From contig DF239054.1 in NCBI GenBank assembly GCA_000507305.1, forward strand, positions 248,001 through 312,000: a stretch of DNA of 64,000 nucleotides, in the 5' to 3' direction. Positions 24,821 to 39,400 of the stretch are shown piece after piece (position 1 is the first letter of the stretch; each line of letters starts with the position of its first letter). The stretch is from Breviolum minutum Mf 1.05b.01 (Eukaryota > Sar > Dinophyceae > Suessiales > Symbiodiniaceae). Both the position numbers and the translations under genes were made by a program. The notes beneath the pieces were generated by a model. It saw only the letters and a list, made by a program, of their open reading frames with translations. It ran no database searches and had not been told where the DNA came from.

Positions 24821-27800
24821 ATCTATCTAGCTAGCTAGCTAGCTAGCTATCCCTCCATCCGTCGATCGTACATACATGTGTATCAAACTAATCTAGGCTA
24901 TATACGTATTTGTCTGATAGATAGGACTTTCTCCCAAACAAGACATCCTCATGTGGACGTGTTGCCTGGTGACGTAGTTTTTTTGGGAAATGGGGTGAAG
25001 TTATACTACCCAGTATATAGCTTGTTTTATTCCATGCTTGTAACTACTTGTACTTGGCTACTGTACAGTATACTATATTAACACGTTATAGACGACGATC
25101 ATTTCTTGGTTTATGTTCATGGCAGGACAGTGGGTGAAATGTTGCCAATTCTCAACTATCTTTCGGCCCGATGCTGGAACTTTGGATGATAATAGGGCCT
25201 GTTTTTGCGTTACATGGTTGTTTTTGAAATTTTTTGAAACATCCATTTATAAATGGTTGCTTCAATTGGATGATTACAAATCTTTGCATAGGAAATGGTT
25301 GTTTGACCAAACATCTATTGTTCCAGGTACATATACGTATTATATATATATATATAAATAGATATCTCTGAACGTTAAGATTCCCCATCCTTTCCATGGA
25401 AGCAACACTTCATGTTTTTTTAAAAGAAAACTCACAGACTTCGAACGTTTTCAGCTCACACAAAGCTCATGTTTTTTCTTCAGGGAGTATGCTATGTTGG
25501 CATTCAGCTGATGGATGATCTTACCCAGCTACCACAGCAGTTGAAATCCTTTCGACCCTTGGCCTAAGGAAGGACACCAAAAAAGGCTGTTGAAAAGATG
25601 TGAAAAGGTGAAATTTCTCAAAGGGAACTTTGGAATTGTTTGAAGTCATGAATCCCATCATATCAAAATATATATCAAAGCTCAGTTGTTGGAGACGTTA
25701 TGGATGACGTTTCTTTGGGATCCCAAGTGGAGGACACTAACTCTTCCACAAAAACACCCTTTGCTTTCAGTATGGGAAGCATCAACATCATCAACAGAAA
25801 TCCAAGGCCCAAAAATCATATTGAAGCTGACAGTTGATAGATAGGTTGAGCGACAGATAGAAAACATGTTCATTTGTTTTAGATAGATAGGTTAGTCGTA
25901 GAGAGATACACTCCCGAAATGATGCGAATGGAGGATGTTCATTTTCCGTTCCTTTGAGGATGGCAACTTTTCAGGGGCAAATAGTTTTCAACTTCAGGTG
26001 GGTAAATCCAAGGCCCCTGTTTTCAGTTGTTCCCCACCTGTCAGGTGAGGGTTGTTAGATTTTATGTCAGTCTCTTCTCCTTCTTCTCCTCCTCCTCCTC
26101 CTCGTCCTTCTCCTCCCTTTGCATCTCGTTGTCTATCTGTTGNCGGCACCACTGCCAGGATTGCAGGCTCTTGGACTCAACTGCTTTTTGGCGGGACGGT
26201 CTGATGCATGTGGTGTGTGTGTGTGTGTGTGGAAGTACAGGCGTTTTGCATCTTTGGACTTAACTGCCTTTTGGCGGGGCGGTCCGATGCAGTGAGGTCG
26301 ATGACACTTGACAGGCACAAAGTTGTCATGGATATTACTTTTGTTGCATGGTGTGAGGTAAATATAGAGTTTGCAGAGCTGCTTTTTTTTGTGAAGCTGT
26401 GGATGTTAGGTTTTGGTTTTGATATGTCAGAAAGAATGTCAGAAGATATGTCAGAAAGCATGTCAAAAGATATGTCAGAAAGAATGTCAGAAGATATGTC
26501 AGAAAGAATGTCAGAAGATATGTCAGAAAGAATGTCAGAAGATGTGTCAGAAGAAATGTCAGAAAGATATGTCAAAAGATATGTCAGAAAGAATGTCACA
26601 AGATATGTCAGAAATAATGGCGAAAGATATGTCAGAAAGAATGTCAGAAAGATATGTCAGAAGATATGTCATCAGAAAGAATGTCAGAAGATATATCAGA
26701 AGATATGTCAGAAAGAATGTCAAAAGATATGTCAGACAGAACGTCAGAAGATTGCTTCCAGTCAGTCTGCGAAGTTGAGAGTAACAGAACGCATTTCAGG
26801 AGATGAGTTGTATGTCTACCCTCACCTGACCCGATCAGGCTGACATAAGTGGATGTGGAGAGAAAACTTTGTGATCGACAAGATGGAAACCCGGTGGGCG
26901 CAAAGTATGACATTTGGATTTGGCTTTGGCGTGTTCAAGCGAAGGATGCTGAATAGAGGGAGATGTATTACAGGCGTGATGTGAAAATGGAACTTTGTCA
27001 GGAGCTGTTGATGCTGCTGTCTCAGACGAGGCGGAGGTCTTGATGCTGAAACAAAGCGTAGTTCTTCAACAAATTGGCATCCCATACTGTCTTGAATTCA
27101 CTCCCAGACTGCTTTACTTCTGGAGCTAGATGACAACCCCCACCTGACAACCTCCACCCAACATGTCATGGTGGGGATCACTCGAAGTAAAGTAATTTGT
27201 TTTTTTGCTGTTTGGATTTGTTTCAACAAATTGAACCCTTAAAACATAGAAGTTTCAAGAGATGTTGGGAGATGAGTTTCTAGACTTTCTTTATACTCCC
27301 CCCCCTCCACCCCCAAAAAAATGTCCTAAATCCGTTCCAATAAAGCTAATGTATACAACCCATAGGATCCATGTAGAATATATTGACCTACATTTGCCAT
27401 AAAAGAATCAACCATTCATGTAGGCAAATCTACCAGACTCATGGAGCATTTGCGGTAACAAAATCCACCAAACATCCCTTGTTTTTGTCGGCACCTGGAC
27501 TCCAGCTGGAAATTTCTTTCACTCAGTGAGTGAAAAACTCGATATTTTATTCATCCAGATGAACCTGGAAAGACATTTTTTTCTTTTTCCAAAGGAATCA
27601 TGTACCTTAAGGTCATTAACTAGATGGAGCCCTTGCCGATACCGGACCGGTTGGTAGGGTTTTTTTAAGGGTCCTAAATTCAAGCAATATGTAGGGACGG
27701 GATTCGCTATCTACTTTTCAATTACTGAAAAAATGTTGATTTCTAAGTTGGTCAACTCCCCCCGCCTTCAACGAGCAACGAGCAAGCAGTAAATTTTGGA

Positions 27801-30449
27801 AAGCCACAACAAAAACTGCAAAGCAAAAACCTCTGAGCAGTGACCAGTTGGCAATGGTTATTTTTGGTTTCAGATAGATAGGGGATAAGTCACCAAAAAC
27901 CCCATATCTACGCAGGGATTGAGAATTTTGAACCATGAAATCATGATCCCAACCATCAAAATGAATCAACCAACCAGTATTTTGCACAAATTCTATATGT
28001 CTATCAGATGTTTTTCATGCCAAGAATCACCTGCATCCTTGAAATCCGCACCTGTCAGGTATTCAAGAGTCCAAATGTTTTTGTTGCACTTCAAACCACG
28101 TTCATCCAGCAACTTGGGCCTGCAATCTATTACAGGCTGAGAGGCAGCTGCCCTGGGCGACATTTGGTATTTGTAAACGCTTTAAAAGACCATGTGTTAT
28201 TTGGGGGGAGCCAAAAAAGGGGAGCGATAAGGGATGATGATGTAATTTCCTACATTTTGAGCTAAAGAACCCCAGAATCTTCAAAATCATTTTTTGTTTT
28301 TTTTTTCCTTCGCTTTGATTTGTAAAAAAAGTGCACATGGATTGCACGCCATTTCATGGACCCACGAAAATTCAAGGCAACATCTAATTTACCGACTTAT
28401 TGTTGACTGGCATCAAGGTAGGACTTAACCGATATGTAATTTGTTTTTGGACCGAGGGCATACTTGTACCACAAGCCAACATCTGCAGACTTCCTCCTCA
28501 CCTACGGGTCAATGGGTCAATTCCACATGGATCAAGATAGACTGTCAGACTGCCGTCTCTTTCCGGACAAATGTTGGTTTCAAACACTGAAGCAACTCTA
28601 CTACAGGGGTGGTTACGATATATTTAGCCATCTAGGTGGGGGACCAAAGGATGCAAACATGTAAATGTTTGTTTCAAAGAGTGATGCTGTTGATGGCTGA
28701 AATTGAGGTTGCTAGTTCATCCCATTATTTACATGGTTTTAGCACCATCCAAACAGTGTTTTTTTTTTTTTCGCTGGATATCTGAACCATCAACCGTATG
28801 ACCTTCATAGGGCAATTGTTGGGATTGGCGATGTGTTTTTTGTGATCCGTAGCCTATGTAGCTGGGTGGTGCTTTCACATATGATATATCGTCACCCCTG
28901 CTTAGTTGATGATTGTATAAGCTATATATAAATTGTGTGCATATTATATCTCCTCTCACTACATGATGTAATTACTGCAGTGTATATGTATTTTTTAAAG
29001 GGTTGAATGTTCCCCCCGCAGTTGTTTACGTTGTTTTTGCCTTCTCTCCAGCCTGAACAAAAAATCATCACCACAAAACTCACAAAACCACCAAACCCAA
29101 AAAAGGGACCGACCAGGTAACTGGACGGGGAATGATTTGCGACCGATCTTTGGTCTTTCATACCTTGAAGAAATGGTGCCTCGGAGATTCAGTGACTGAA
29201 GGAAGAGGTTATTGTTCAACGTTTGTTGAATGCCTTACATTTGTGGTCAAACCTCAAAGAAATCTATGAGGGGAATAGTTTTGCTACTTCAGAACGTGCT
29301 TTTTTGCATGAACCATAATTCAACACTTTTTTTTTTCGAAGGTGGCGCAACTTGTTTGGTGTTTCGGCCCAACTTGGCCATGAAATGAACAGTATTAATG
29401 GAAACAAGATTTCCAGACTTGGAAGTCGTTACATTTTGATAGCATCCATGTGGTATATTGACCTATACCTGTATCACACCCCCTCAAGGAAGATGAAGTG
29501 CTCAGCTACACCAAGGAGGCATTCTGGAGGATTACCCTACTTCCATCAAAGGTAATGATTTCTCATTCAATGAACTTACAAGGGTTGATTTCGAATCAGA
29601 ACATGATTCTAGGTTATCCATGGTATGTCAGTATGTCAGGTGCAAAATTCGGGACAAACAATCCACAGAAGGTCGCTTCACACAAAAAACGCACAAAGTA
29701 TTTGGATATGTTTCGGGTTTGTGAAATGGGTTTCTTCCATTTACCTTGTATTGCTGTATCAGATTTCACAGGAGAAAGACCTCATGTTTTGTTGAAACTC
29801 TGCAAGACGAACATCACCATACTTATCTCGTCAATACGTTTGAATACTTTTTCTTGCTTAACGTCAACCCTTTTTCCCAGATAAAAAAACATCACCAACA
29901 ATCAAGGCCAACTGTTTCCTTGGTCGTTTCAACATTAAACATGCAACACAACCATAGGATCCATGAAGGTATGACATATTTCCAAGAAATCTCCAACAGG
30001 ACCCACTGAACGGACCCCGAAAAAACCTGAGTATCTAATAGCTAGATCGCAACTTACAAAACGGGGTCCGTTGGTAAGGTCCCATTCAAATTTGGATGGA
30101 ATATTATTTTACCTACTTTTTGCATCCATCTATGGTAACTGCAGGTAAACATCCCAGTCCCATGGATCCTATAGGGACAGCACCCACGCCTACCGAAAAA
30201 CCACATGCCCTCAAGGTTTGGAAGTCGTGCTGACGCAGATCATGAAGGTAGTCATTTGGAGCTTTTTAATCAGATGATCCAACAAGAACTTAGTCAGTCT
30301 ATTCTTCAAACCGTTGGACACTCGACCAAAATTGGATTTGTGGCACATTTGTCGATGGATTTGGATGTGGAGAGAGGGGATGCATGTGTAGTTTGTTTTT
30401 TTTGTGTGTTTTTGGTGATGTTGGTGGTTTGTTTTGTTCCAAAGGTGGC

Positions 30450-30486
<37 letters not shown>

Positions 30487-33400
30487 GGTGGTTGTAGGAT
30501 GTTGTTTTGTGATTGTTGTGTGTTGTGATTTTTTCTCCTCAGGTGGTGGGAGCGTGGGAAGTGAGGCTGTGTGTTGATTTGGGGTGTCATGCTTCAACGA
30601 GATAGAACAATTTCATGGCTGTCATTGTATTTAGCGGTTTAGCGCTTTGTGACCATGTCAATGTCCCTTTTGTCGGTACCTTGTGTCCTTAAGCGTATGT
30701 GTTATTTCTTTCAAGGTATGCTGCGTGTTCTTGAATTTCTGGGTGAGTGAAACCGTATGCTTTTGCTGTCCTTTGAAAAGCACTTCTTGGAATTTGAGGA
30801 TGGGATACGGCTCCATTGACTTACTGCATCTACATGGTCAGTGGCCTGTCCAAAAGGGGTTGGAAACCTGAAACTAGCAACCCCATGTCGTGGACAAAGA
30901 TCTTTGAGCTACAGCTATGCCATTGTGTGTTTTGTGAATCGTAATGATGCCTCCAGGAGATAGGCAATACAACCATCCTGCAACACTTAAAATATTGAGT
31001 TGGAGCATCCCAATGGGAAATTGACCAAAGCATATTAATAAAAAATACATGGGGATATTCCGTGTATTGCAGGATGGCTACACATGCAAGAGTGTTCACA
31101 CATTGTGTCCATGTGCCATTCCAGTTGCCTTCACCTTTACCCATTTGTGCTTTGAGACATGTACAGAGATATTGCAGCATTCTTATAATGTGTAAATATG
31201 TATATATGTATGTATATATATATATTATATGTATATGAATAGGATTCGCACAAGATATATACCATTACTATGAAACGATTATGCAAGATTACTGGTGTTC
31301 TCACGTATTCAGCATATGCAGATGATGTTCCACCATGAACCTTTTTGAGTCATTCATTTCAACTTCTACTTGATGTGTCAGAATAAGTGTGCAACAATGC
31401 CGTCCAAAGATGGATCAATTATCATCCATTAACAGTAACACTTGAGACTGGTGAAGTGTGCCAATTTGCCAAAGCTTTACATCTTCACATGTTTTTTTCT
31501 CGGTCCCCCATTTTTTGGGGGTTCAAAAAACGACATTAATGACCGACCTCGTCCCACAAGAAGACACGGAGTCGCTGGACTGTGATACGGTATGGAGCCC
31601 CTATAAATGGCTAGAAATACACGAATATCTGGGGTTATTTCACCCCTATAAGTGGAGTTGTAACCTACTTACAATTGGTAGGCGGTACCTGGCTGTCCCA
31701 TGTACTGTGCCAAATCTCTGTCAAAAAGCATCTTTTTTTTTAGGTGCTGGAAATGTGCCATTCATTGCTCAATATATCGCTCGCACCGACTCTTGGGGAA
31801 AGTGTTATGAAAAAAAACAACGGGGTGGTATCAACCCCCAGGACATGCATTTTTTTTCCTGAAAGAAAATCAGCCAAAGGTGCTGGAAATGAATGGGTTG
31901 GAAGATTACTTTTCTTTGGGGGAAGGCTTATTTTCAAGGGTGAGATGTTCGTTTTTACGGAGTGTAACCCCCATCCAACCAAGAAAAACACCAGTGCGAT
32001 GAAGAAATCTGTGGCAAAGTCTTGAACTGATCCATACTGATTCTACACAAGGTGGGGCCCCACCAGTTATAGACGGGGTTATAATTATTATATCCCCTAT
32101 AAGTATTGGGGTTATAGCCCCAGTTACCTTGTTTGGGGCCATTTATAAGGGTTATAACTCCACTTAAAACAGGTAGGGGCCCAGCTTGTCGCCATAGTCC
32201 CTACGTTTCAGCCAAGTTTTCCCTACCTTTCCAGGAAAAAATCTCAGATGCCGTTGCCATCAAACCCGAAGGGATGAGGTTAATTAGATATCAACTGCCC
32301 TGGGTATGGTGAAGAATGTCTTGATTGTTGAGAAATCCGGTACACTCACCAGTTGAGGTTGGTGGTTTATTCCGTAATACAAGGTTTGAGCACCATCCCA
32401 GGTGGTTTGCCGGATTTCTGAAGCATCAACAGTATTGGTTTTAACGATATGAAGGGTCCCGAGCGATCAGGGGAGCCAGGGATGATGGAGCTTTGGAGCT
32501 GAAGAACCTCAGAATGATCAAAATCACAGGGTAGTTGATGTCTATCCATGTTCTCAGTTTTGGTGAGAATAGTTGTTTGCCATTTCTAGAAGTGAAGAAA
32601 TAAACCTGCTGATTTTCTAATATACAAGGACTTACCGTATATATGGTTCGATATTCGGCTATTTTTCAGGAAGGGACCCTAGTCACGTTCCCCAACTCCT
32701 CGGGCTTTGCAGAACGGCCCTAGTTTTTTCAGGTGATTTTTTAAGTTTGTAGCACGGAAAATCACCATGAAACAAACCACCATGTGAGAGAATATGTTTC
32801 AATCATGTTTTATTTTTTTCCCAAGCATCTTCAGAAAATCCAAGTACACGCCTTAGACATCAACCGTCATATTCTCAGATGATTGGTGTGTTAAATCACC
32901 GAAGCGCGTAATATTTGGGTTCCAGGAAACCATTCTCAGGAGGTGATTGGATTTGTAGGGATGTAGTACTTGTGGGATGATTGAACTCTCATTTTTGTTG
33001 GGGTGCAGGAAGGAATGGGAGGTCTTTGCCCAAGATAGATCTGATGTTTATTTTCTCGAATCTTCGAGAAGCAAAGAGTTGAAATTCAACATGTTTGATG
33101 GGTGAATGGGGTGACTGGAAGAGTAACTTACAGGCCGCTAATGACGTTTGGTAACCCTGATGAGTTGAATGAGCTATGATGTTCTGCCAATAAACATATT
33201 CACATAGTCTTGCTTCCGAAATCTTGCGCTTGGAACACCACCACCCGACCTCCCAATTCTTTGTCAAGATTGTGACCTGTTTAAGAATGGTTAGGGTTGA
33301 CCTAAAAACAGCAAGAAAAGTGGACCAACCTTCTGAGGAAATTTGCAGATGGTTAATTCTTGTTTAACCCTTGCAAGAATTTCATGGGACTTGATTTCTC

Positions 33401-36400
33401 TCAATTTTTTGGGGTCAAGTTTTGGTATAATCTCCATGGAGGCCTTAACAAGATTTAAGGGACGAAATGATGGTTTAACAACTCCTTAAATTTCATCAGA
33501 TTCCCAGATGCGCCGAATGGGACGAACGGTATATTTACCTACATTCCACCTAAGTGTATGGTACCCTCCCTGAAACTAACAGCTCGCCCCTGAAAATAGA
33601 CAGTCCCAAAAGGAAATTTCATCTTCCAAACTTGAAACTTTTCAGTTGCGAGCTGTTAGCTTCAGGGAGGGCATTATATACCCAGTTTTTATATGTTTTT
33701 TATAGGGAATGATATGAATTCCATTCCCATTCGGCTCATCTGGGAGGAAGGATTCTCTGCCATTTTTGGAGCATCCAAAAAAATCCCGTGTCAAGCTCCA
33801 CTCAGAGGCTGCGGAGCTTCGTGGAGAATCCTCCATGTTGAATCATGGCGTGACCTGGTGAAGCAGCAGGGAGGGCGGGGGGATCCATTTTTTTAGCCGT
33901 TGAAACTCGGTAGTTTCTGAGTCACAAGAAGAGGGGGAGATATTGGGGTGGGTGGGATTTTTGTTCACATGCATGTAATTCATTTTGTTGGCTAAACATG
34001 TCTTAGTCCGATGTAAGAAAGGTTAAACTTCTTACATCTAAACTTATTGTAGGTTCAACTCCAATTCAGTAGTTTTTTAGTGTAACTTTTGGACTCATGA
34101 GCACTTCTGGACAGACCTCATTGGATAAGTTCGGATTTGTTTCTTTTTTGGTAACTGATGTTTTGGTGCAACTGATGTTCACTCTAAAAAGCTGTGGTTT
34201 TTCCTCGCATTCCAGTTGGAATAGAATATGTTTTTCCCTAACTTGGATGAAAGGTGGTTTCGTTTACGTATTCCCCGAAATGGATGGATCATTTGCAGTT
34301 CTTTTTGTTGGCAAAACTCATTGTTTATCTAAGGGTACCCCCCAATGCCAACCTCCCCAAGGAATAAGGCCTTATTAAGGTATTATTTATAACCATTATT
34401 TAGCCCAATGTCCTTGCGTTGGACCATCCTAGTGGGACTTGCATCCAGATCAGTTGTTGCTAGTAAGTGCTGTTTGGTTCAGAAATCCTGCGAACACCAG
34501 ATGAGATGGAAAAAACAAGATTCATTTTGCATCATAAGGTTTCATATTAACTATATGTGGTGAAACTTCAAATATTTGTTATTTTCACCCCCAAAAACTT
34601 GGGGAAGAAGCCCAAATTTTGACGTTTTTTAATATTTTTCCAACGCGGTAAACAACCAACCACCAACTCCTTTAAGGTGTTTTTTTCGCCTTAAATTTGA
34701 AGCATCAACAAAAATATGTACATCATGAAATCCATGACAGGCTAACGTCTAGAGGTTCACCGACCGGTGGAAAAAGATAAGAGACCTTGGATCCGGTTTG
34801 CCTTGGATATAACCCCCCACCCAGGGACGCAGTGGGAAATGAAGGTTTAGGTTCCGATTCCCTATCCTCAACATGTAATAATGGTGGTGACGATTACATC
34901 CTGGGTGGTTGGTGAACATAAGGCTAAACGAAGGTAATGATAAGATTTATACGATTTAAGCACCGTTCAGTTTTTCGGGGCCAAAACGCTGAGGTTGCTT
35001 CTGCCAGGCAGCTGCTTGGAAGGCGAATATACATGATGGCAACCAATGCCAAGAACCCTCAGGAAATAGCCGGCCGTAATGGATCTAGTAACTACAATTA
35101 TTGTCTCCCAAAACTTGTCTGCAAGGATTGGGTCCTTAGTTTAATTTGCTCCGAAACGTGGCATTGGGGAGGGGGGTACCCTTTGATTCCTTGTTTGCGA
35201 AGCTCCAATTGATTGCTACAAGAGTGAGGCAACAAAGGTTTGTTGCTTTTCTAGGTAGTGGCAACTCAAATATGTTTTTTTTCAGTTCGATCCGTCTGGG
35301 AATTCATCCAATTTTCGGATGGGTTGAAACCACCAACAAGTTTTTGTTGATTGTTCTTGTCACATGTTGATGTCTAAGCAGATGCCCAATGGATTAAAAC
35401 AGCCAGTTGGTGATGTGACAAAAAAACACCTTTTGAGATACTCCAGGACTTGGGGAACTCATCCTTATGTACGAATCAGAGTTTGCTTTATTGGTGAATT
35501 ACCCTCCCTGAAACTAACATTTTCGCCCCTGAAAATGGATGGTTGGAAAATGAGTTTCCTTTTGGGATGGCCCATTATCAGGGGCTATGTTTGTTTCAGG
35601 GAGGGTATCAGTTCTATTTCTGGGTGGTGGTCTGAAACATTTGTTTATTTTCACCCCGATCCCTGGGGAAATGATCCAATTTAACGGTTGCATATTTTTC
35701 AGATGGGTTGGTGAAAAACCACCAACTAGTAATTTGACTAGGTTGATGTTTTTTCTATCCATACCAATCCAATAGTGTCAACCAAAAAGCACCACTTGTT
35801 GAATCATGATACACCCCATAACATTGGAAAGATAGATGCCAAACATGGCCATATTTAAAAGGAAATGCATTTTCAGTGGTGTATATGTTCACACTGTTAA
35901 ACATACTGGTTTATCTTCAAAGATGACCAATTACTGTTTTTTTATCAAATAATTTTTATCTTCACCCCTACCTGGGGGAATGATCCAATTTGACGAGCAC
36001 AGCATATTGTTCAAATCGGTTGATGAAGGTTCAAACAAAGGCGCTTTTTAGGTGCAACACATTTCCCTGTTGGTTATTCCCCAACCTTTCTCACTTGGGA
36101 CCCTTTTGGAGGTCATGAGGGTCATGGGTGCGACCCAGCTTGGTTTCTCTGAACCCTTCAGCCAAAAGAATGGCTGAAAACACGCAACCACCTTGTGAAG
36201 AAACTTCCGAGAGAACCCTATGGCCAACAAAAAAATCCAAAAATATGGCAGTTTCAATCTTTCTCTACATGGCGGCAACTCAAAGATTTTTGAATTTTCA
36301 CTCCTACCCTTTGAGAAATGATCCAATTTGATGGACCCGCATCTTTTTCAAGAGGGTTGAAACTTGAAACCACCAACTTGTTACTGTTGACTAATCTACG

Positions 36401-39400
36401 AATTTGTCAACCAGTCTCCAAAATCGTCCGGCCCGCAGAAAGCCACTGGAAAACAGCTAAACAGACCCATCTCAGGTTTATGTCGTGGGCCACTATTTCC
36501 CTCCTCAGAACCTTGGACTTGTTCTCTTGAACTGTTAGGGGTTAAGGAAGTGTTAAAAGAAAGTGGTTTTGATCATATACATCTTGATGCATGACATAGT
36601 GGTAGTGTATATATTCAATAGTACATCCACATGAGATTTATGAGAGAACAATATTGATTGAACTAAAACTTATGTTTAATTGAACAAAGACCTAATCTGG
36701 TTGAAGACAAGGTGATTGACAATTATTTCAATCCTTGTGGTTGACAAAACAGTATTGTAGATGAGATCCCAGCAAGTTCGCCCCCAAATACTCGGAAATA
36801 AGATGCTTGTTGTGTTCCACAGTGTTTGAAGACACCAAAGTGGTAGATGGGTATGATTATAGGGATGGGGAAGCACACAAACCTTTGAAGGGTGGTCATT
36901 TTAACAGGATTCATGTCAGGTTCAAGTATCATGTTTTGATCACATGAGCAATGAAAAAAGCCCCTGTTGTTTAGGGTATAGGGGATTATACTACACAGCT
37001 ATTTAGGGAATATAATAAGCCACTATAAGGATCCTTATCAAAGAACCAGTATTTCATGGAAAGTAGGGCCGTTTCTTTTTCGTGGCTCACATGTTGAATT
37101 GCTTGTGTCTGGATTTTTTCCGCATTTTTGCGTTGCGGCGCCTCTGCCTCGAGGCATTTGCGCTGTTCGCGTCAGTATCGCTTTTTGGAAATTAGGCCTT
37201 CGCATTACCCGTTTTTTGGCAGCTAGCAGCTGGGGCAGTGGTGAGATGCAAGAAAGAAAGACAGGTTCTTCAAACAACTGCAAAATTGTCTACTGTATAT
37301 AAATTGGTTGTTTATGATGGTTCTTCCATGCATTTGCAGAAGTAGTGCTTGGTGAAACATGTTTGGTGATGGTTTCCATAAAGTTTTTTTTTTCCTGTAG
37401 GCGAAGATGTCAAATTGTTGCTATCTACTGTCATTGATTTGTTCAAATAGGTTAAAGCTTCAGATGATTCTCCCTCTCAAGAGCTCATGACCACCGTGAT
37501 GACAACAAAAACGCTTGAAAAATGGCCCCTGGTTTTTCCACTTCTAATGAGGTCTTGGCTGAGTATCAATTAACCACTTATAGTGATCTTAGCATAGTTA
37601 CATGTTCTCTACTTCAATAATCATCAAGGTGTGAGCAGAGTACTTGGATGTATGATGAGAGTTTTAACAAGTAGAATGATAGCTGAATTTATAACAAAAA
37701 ACGATCGCAATTCATAAGACAAAACACTACATGTGGCTAGTATGTGGACCTAAATTATAGGTGACCACTTCTGAACTTACACCAGAACATGTTATTGCCA
37801 TTGCTGTTTCGTTTTTGTTCATCCTTTGAATATCCTGAGTTTTTTGGTTTTCATTTGCCCTTTATTCCCATGTCTCCAACCAAAGAATACAATTCTTCCC
37901 TTCAAAATCGCTATATATGTTTCCCCCATTTTCTCCTGGTTTTTCGTCGGTTTAGAATCAACTTTCCAACCATCGGAAATCTCTCGGTTGGAATCGACGT
38001 CAAAAACCCGAGGCAAACATGCGAACAGCAACGTGTTTGGATCTCCTGCGATGATATCAGTGCCTTGGGGAAGACATGGTGGGCATAAAGACGCGAGTCC
38101 TGAATGCAGCAGAAATAGCATTGTTTTCAGGTGGATATATCGAATCTAATGTATATACAGTAGATGTATTGTATAGTCTATATAGTTGTGTTTTTTTTTA
38201 ATGGATGTATAATGTATATAAATACATATGTTTACCTACCAATGCCTCGTGTGGACTGATCATACCAAGCTTGAGTATCCCTAGGACTCTTGGTCATGAC
38301 GGTCAGGTTCCAGGTGCTGTACTTAAAGGTTCCCTACAGTTTCGGCCAATTGCCGTGCTTGATGAACATAGTGAACATTGAATTCCTTCCAACGCACTTA
38401 TGGGTGTTCCCCACAAGTAATCACTGCAAATCAAACACGAAACAAAACAATGCCTTACTTTTGCAAGCCTTTAGTACTTGTACCCTTAGCCTTTGATTTT
38501 TAAAGCCCAGATTTTAGATGTAACCGGGGTTAAGCCGGATAGGTTTCATGAGAGCTTCCGCTGAGCTGCCATTGTTGGTAAGGCTACATAATTCCTTTAT
38601 CCATCACCACGCATTGACCCTAGGCCCTAGTAGTAAGGGACATGTTCCTTGTTATTTGGAGGCTTATTTATACGTATTTCAATATGATGCGAACAAGTCA
38701 TCATGTTCCTGCAGAAAATGGTCTGCCTCTTGAAGAGTTTGACATGTGAACTACCCACTTTGATTCCATTTGGAGGATGTGTGCCAAATTTGATATCTTG
38801 CTTCATCAAATAGGGGAGGAAGTTCAAGTTTCTGACCTGTTTGACGTCATTCCAGCGACAATCATTCTTGCCAAACTGTCAAGCTGAGTAAACTGTTGTT
38901 TTTGGTTCGAGGCCTTTTGAAAAGTGATACGTATCCTATAGGTGTATATAATACTTACTTGGCCAATGGCTAAACTTTAAACTTTTTGGGATTACATATT
39001 TAGTAGGGAAAATAAAGTTCAAACTTTTATTTGCGGGTTCCATTGGCTAAGTGAGATAATGATCATGTTTGATACTGTCAAACAAATCCACTGAGCACAA
39101 CATCCATGTTTTTGAAGTTTTGGATCTCCCAGTTTACATCCAGGTGAGCCACGAACAAAATCCCTTACTTTCCATGAAATATTGGTTGTTTGGTAGACTC
39201 TCGAAAACTAACATGTTTTCTGAAAATTGATGGTTGGAAGATGTATTTCCTATTGAAATAGTCCCTTTTTAGGGGACGAATTCGTTCGTTTTCCAGGGTG
39301 TAGGCTCCTCGCCCTCCAACCATCCAACCCCCAGATGCTCCTGGGTTAACAACATCCAGGTATTGATCTCACCGGTCATTGTCTTCACACTCTCCTTGTT

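Noticed and set aside
24467..24838. Long Leu/Ser/Tyr-rich open frames
   Set aside because: All three frames are open because of the TATC/TTTC repeats; simple sequence, not a membrane protein.
26208..26843. 211-codon open frame on the + strand, longest in the window
   Set aside because: It reads through a GT run and the 24-bp satellite; the repeated MSERMSED results from a unit divisible by three.
26762..26999. Segments reading SVCEVESNRTHF and RDVKMELCQELLMLLS with splice-like borders
   Set aside because: They can be made to look like the block after CDR in the TIR family, but they lie upstream of the KCFCC exon and the true continuation (29117, 30216) fits far better. This shows how easily short exons can be imagined.
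29493..29555. Exon-like segment EDEVLSYTKEAFWRITLLPSK with a GTAATG donor
   Set aside because: It falls between the CDR exon and the WFGS exon, which join directly through a split Trp codon, so it cannot be in the same mRNA. It may be chance or an alternative exon.
34937..35212. Open frame including QNAEVASARQLLGRRIYMMATN
   Set aside because: Codon-like, but it has no motif and no phase link to the neighbouring exons of the TIR gene; kept out of the gene model.
37038..37283. Minus-strand open frame over the exon at 37067
   Set aside because: The + strand reading is strongly hydrophobic, bounded by splice sites and in phase with 39360; the minus reading is its shadow.
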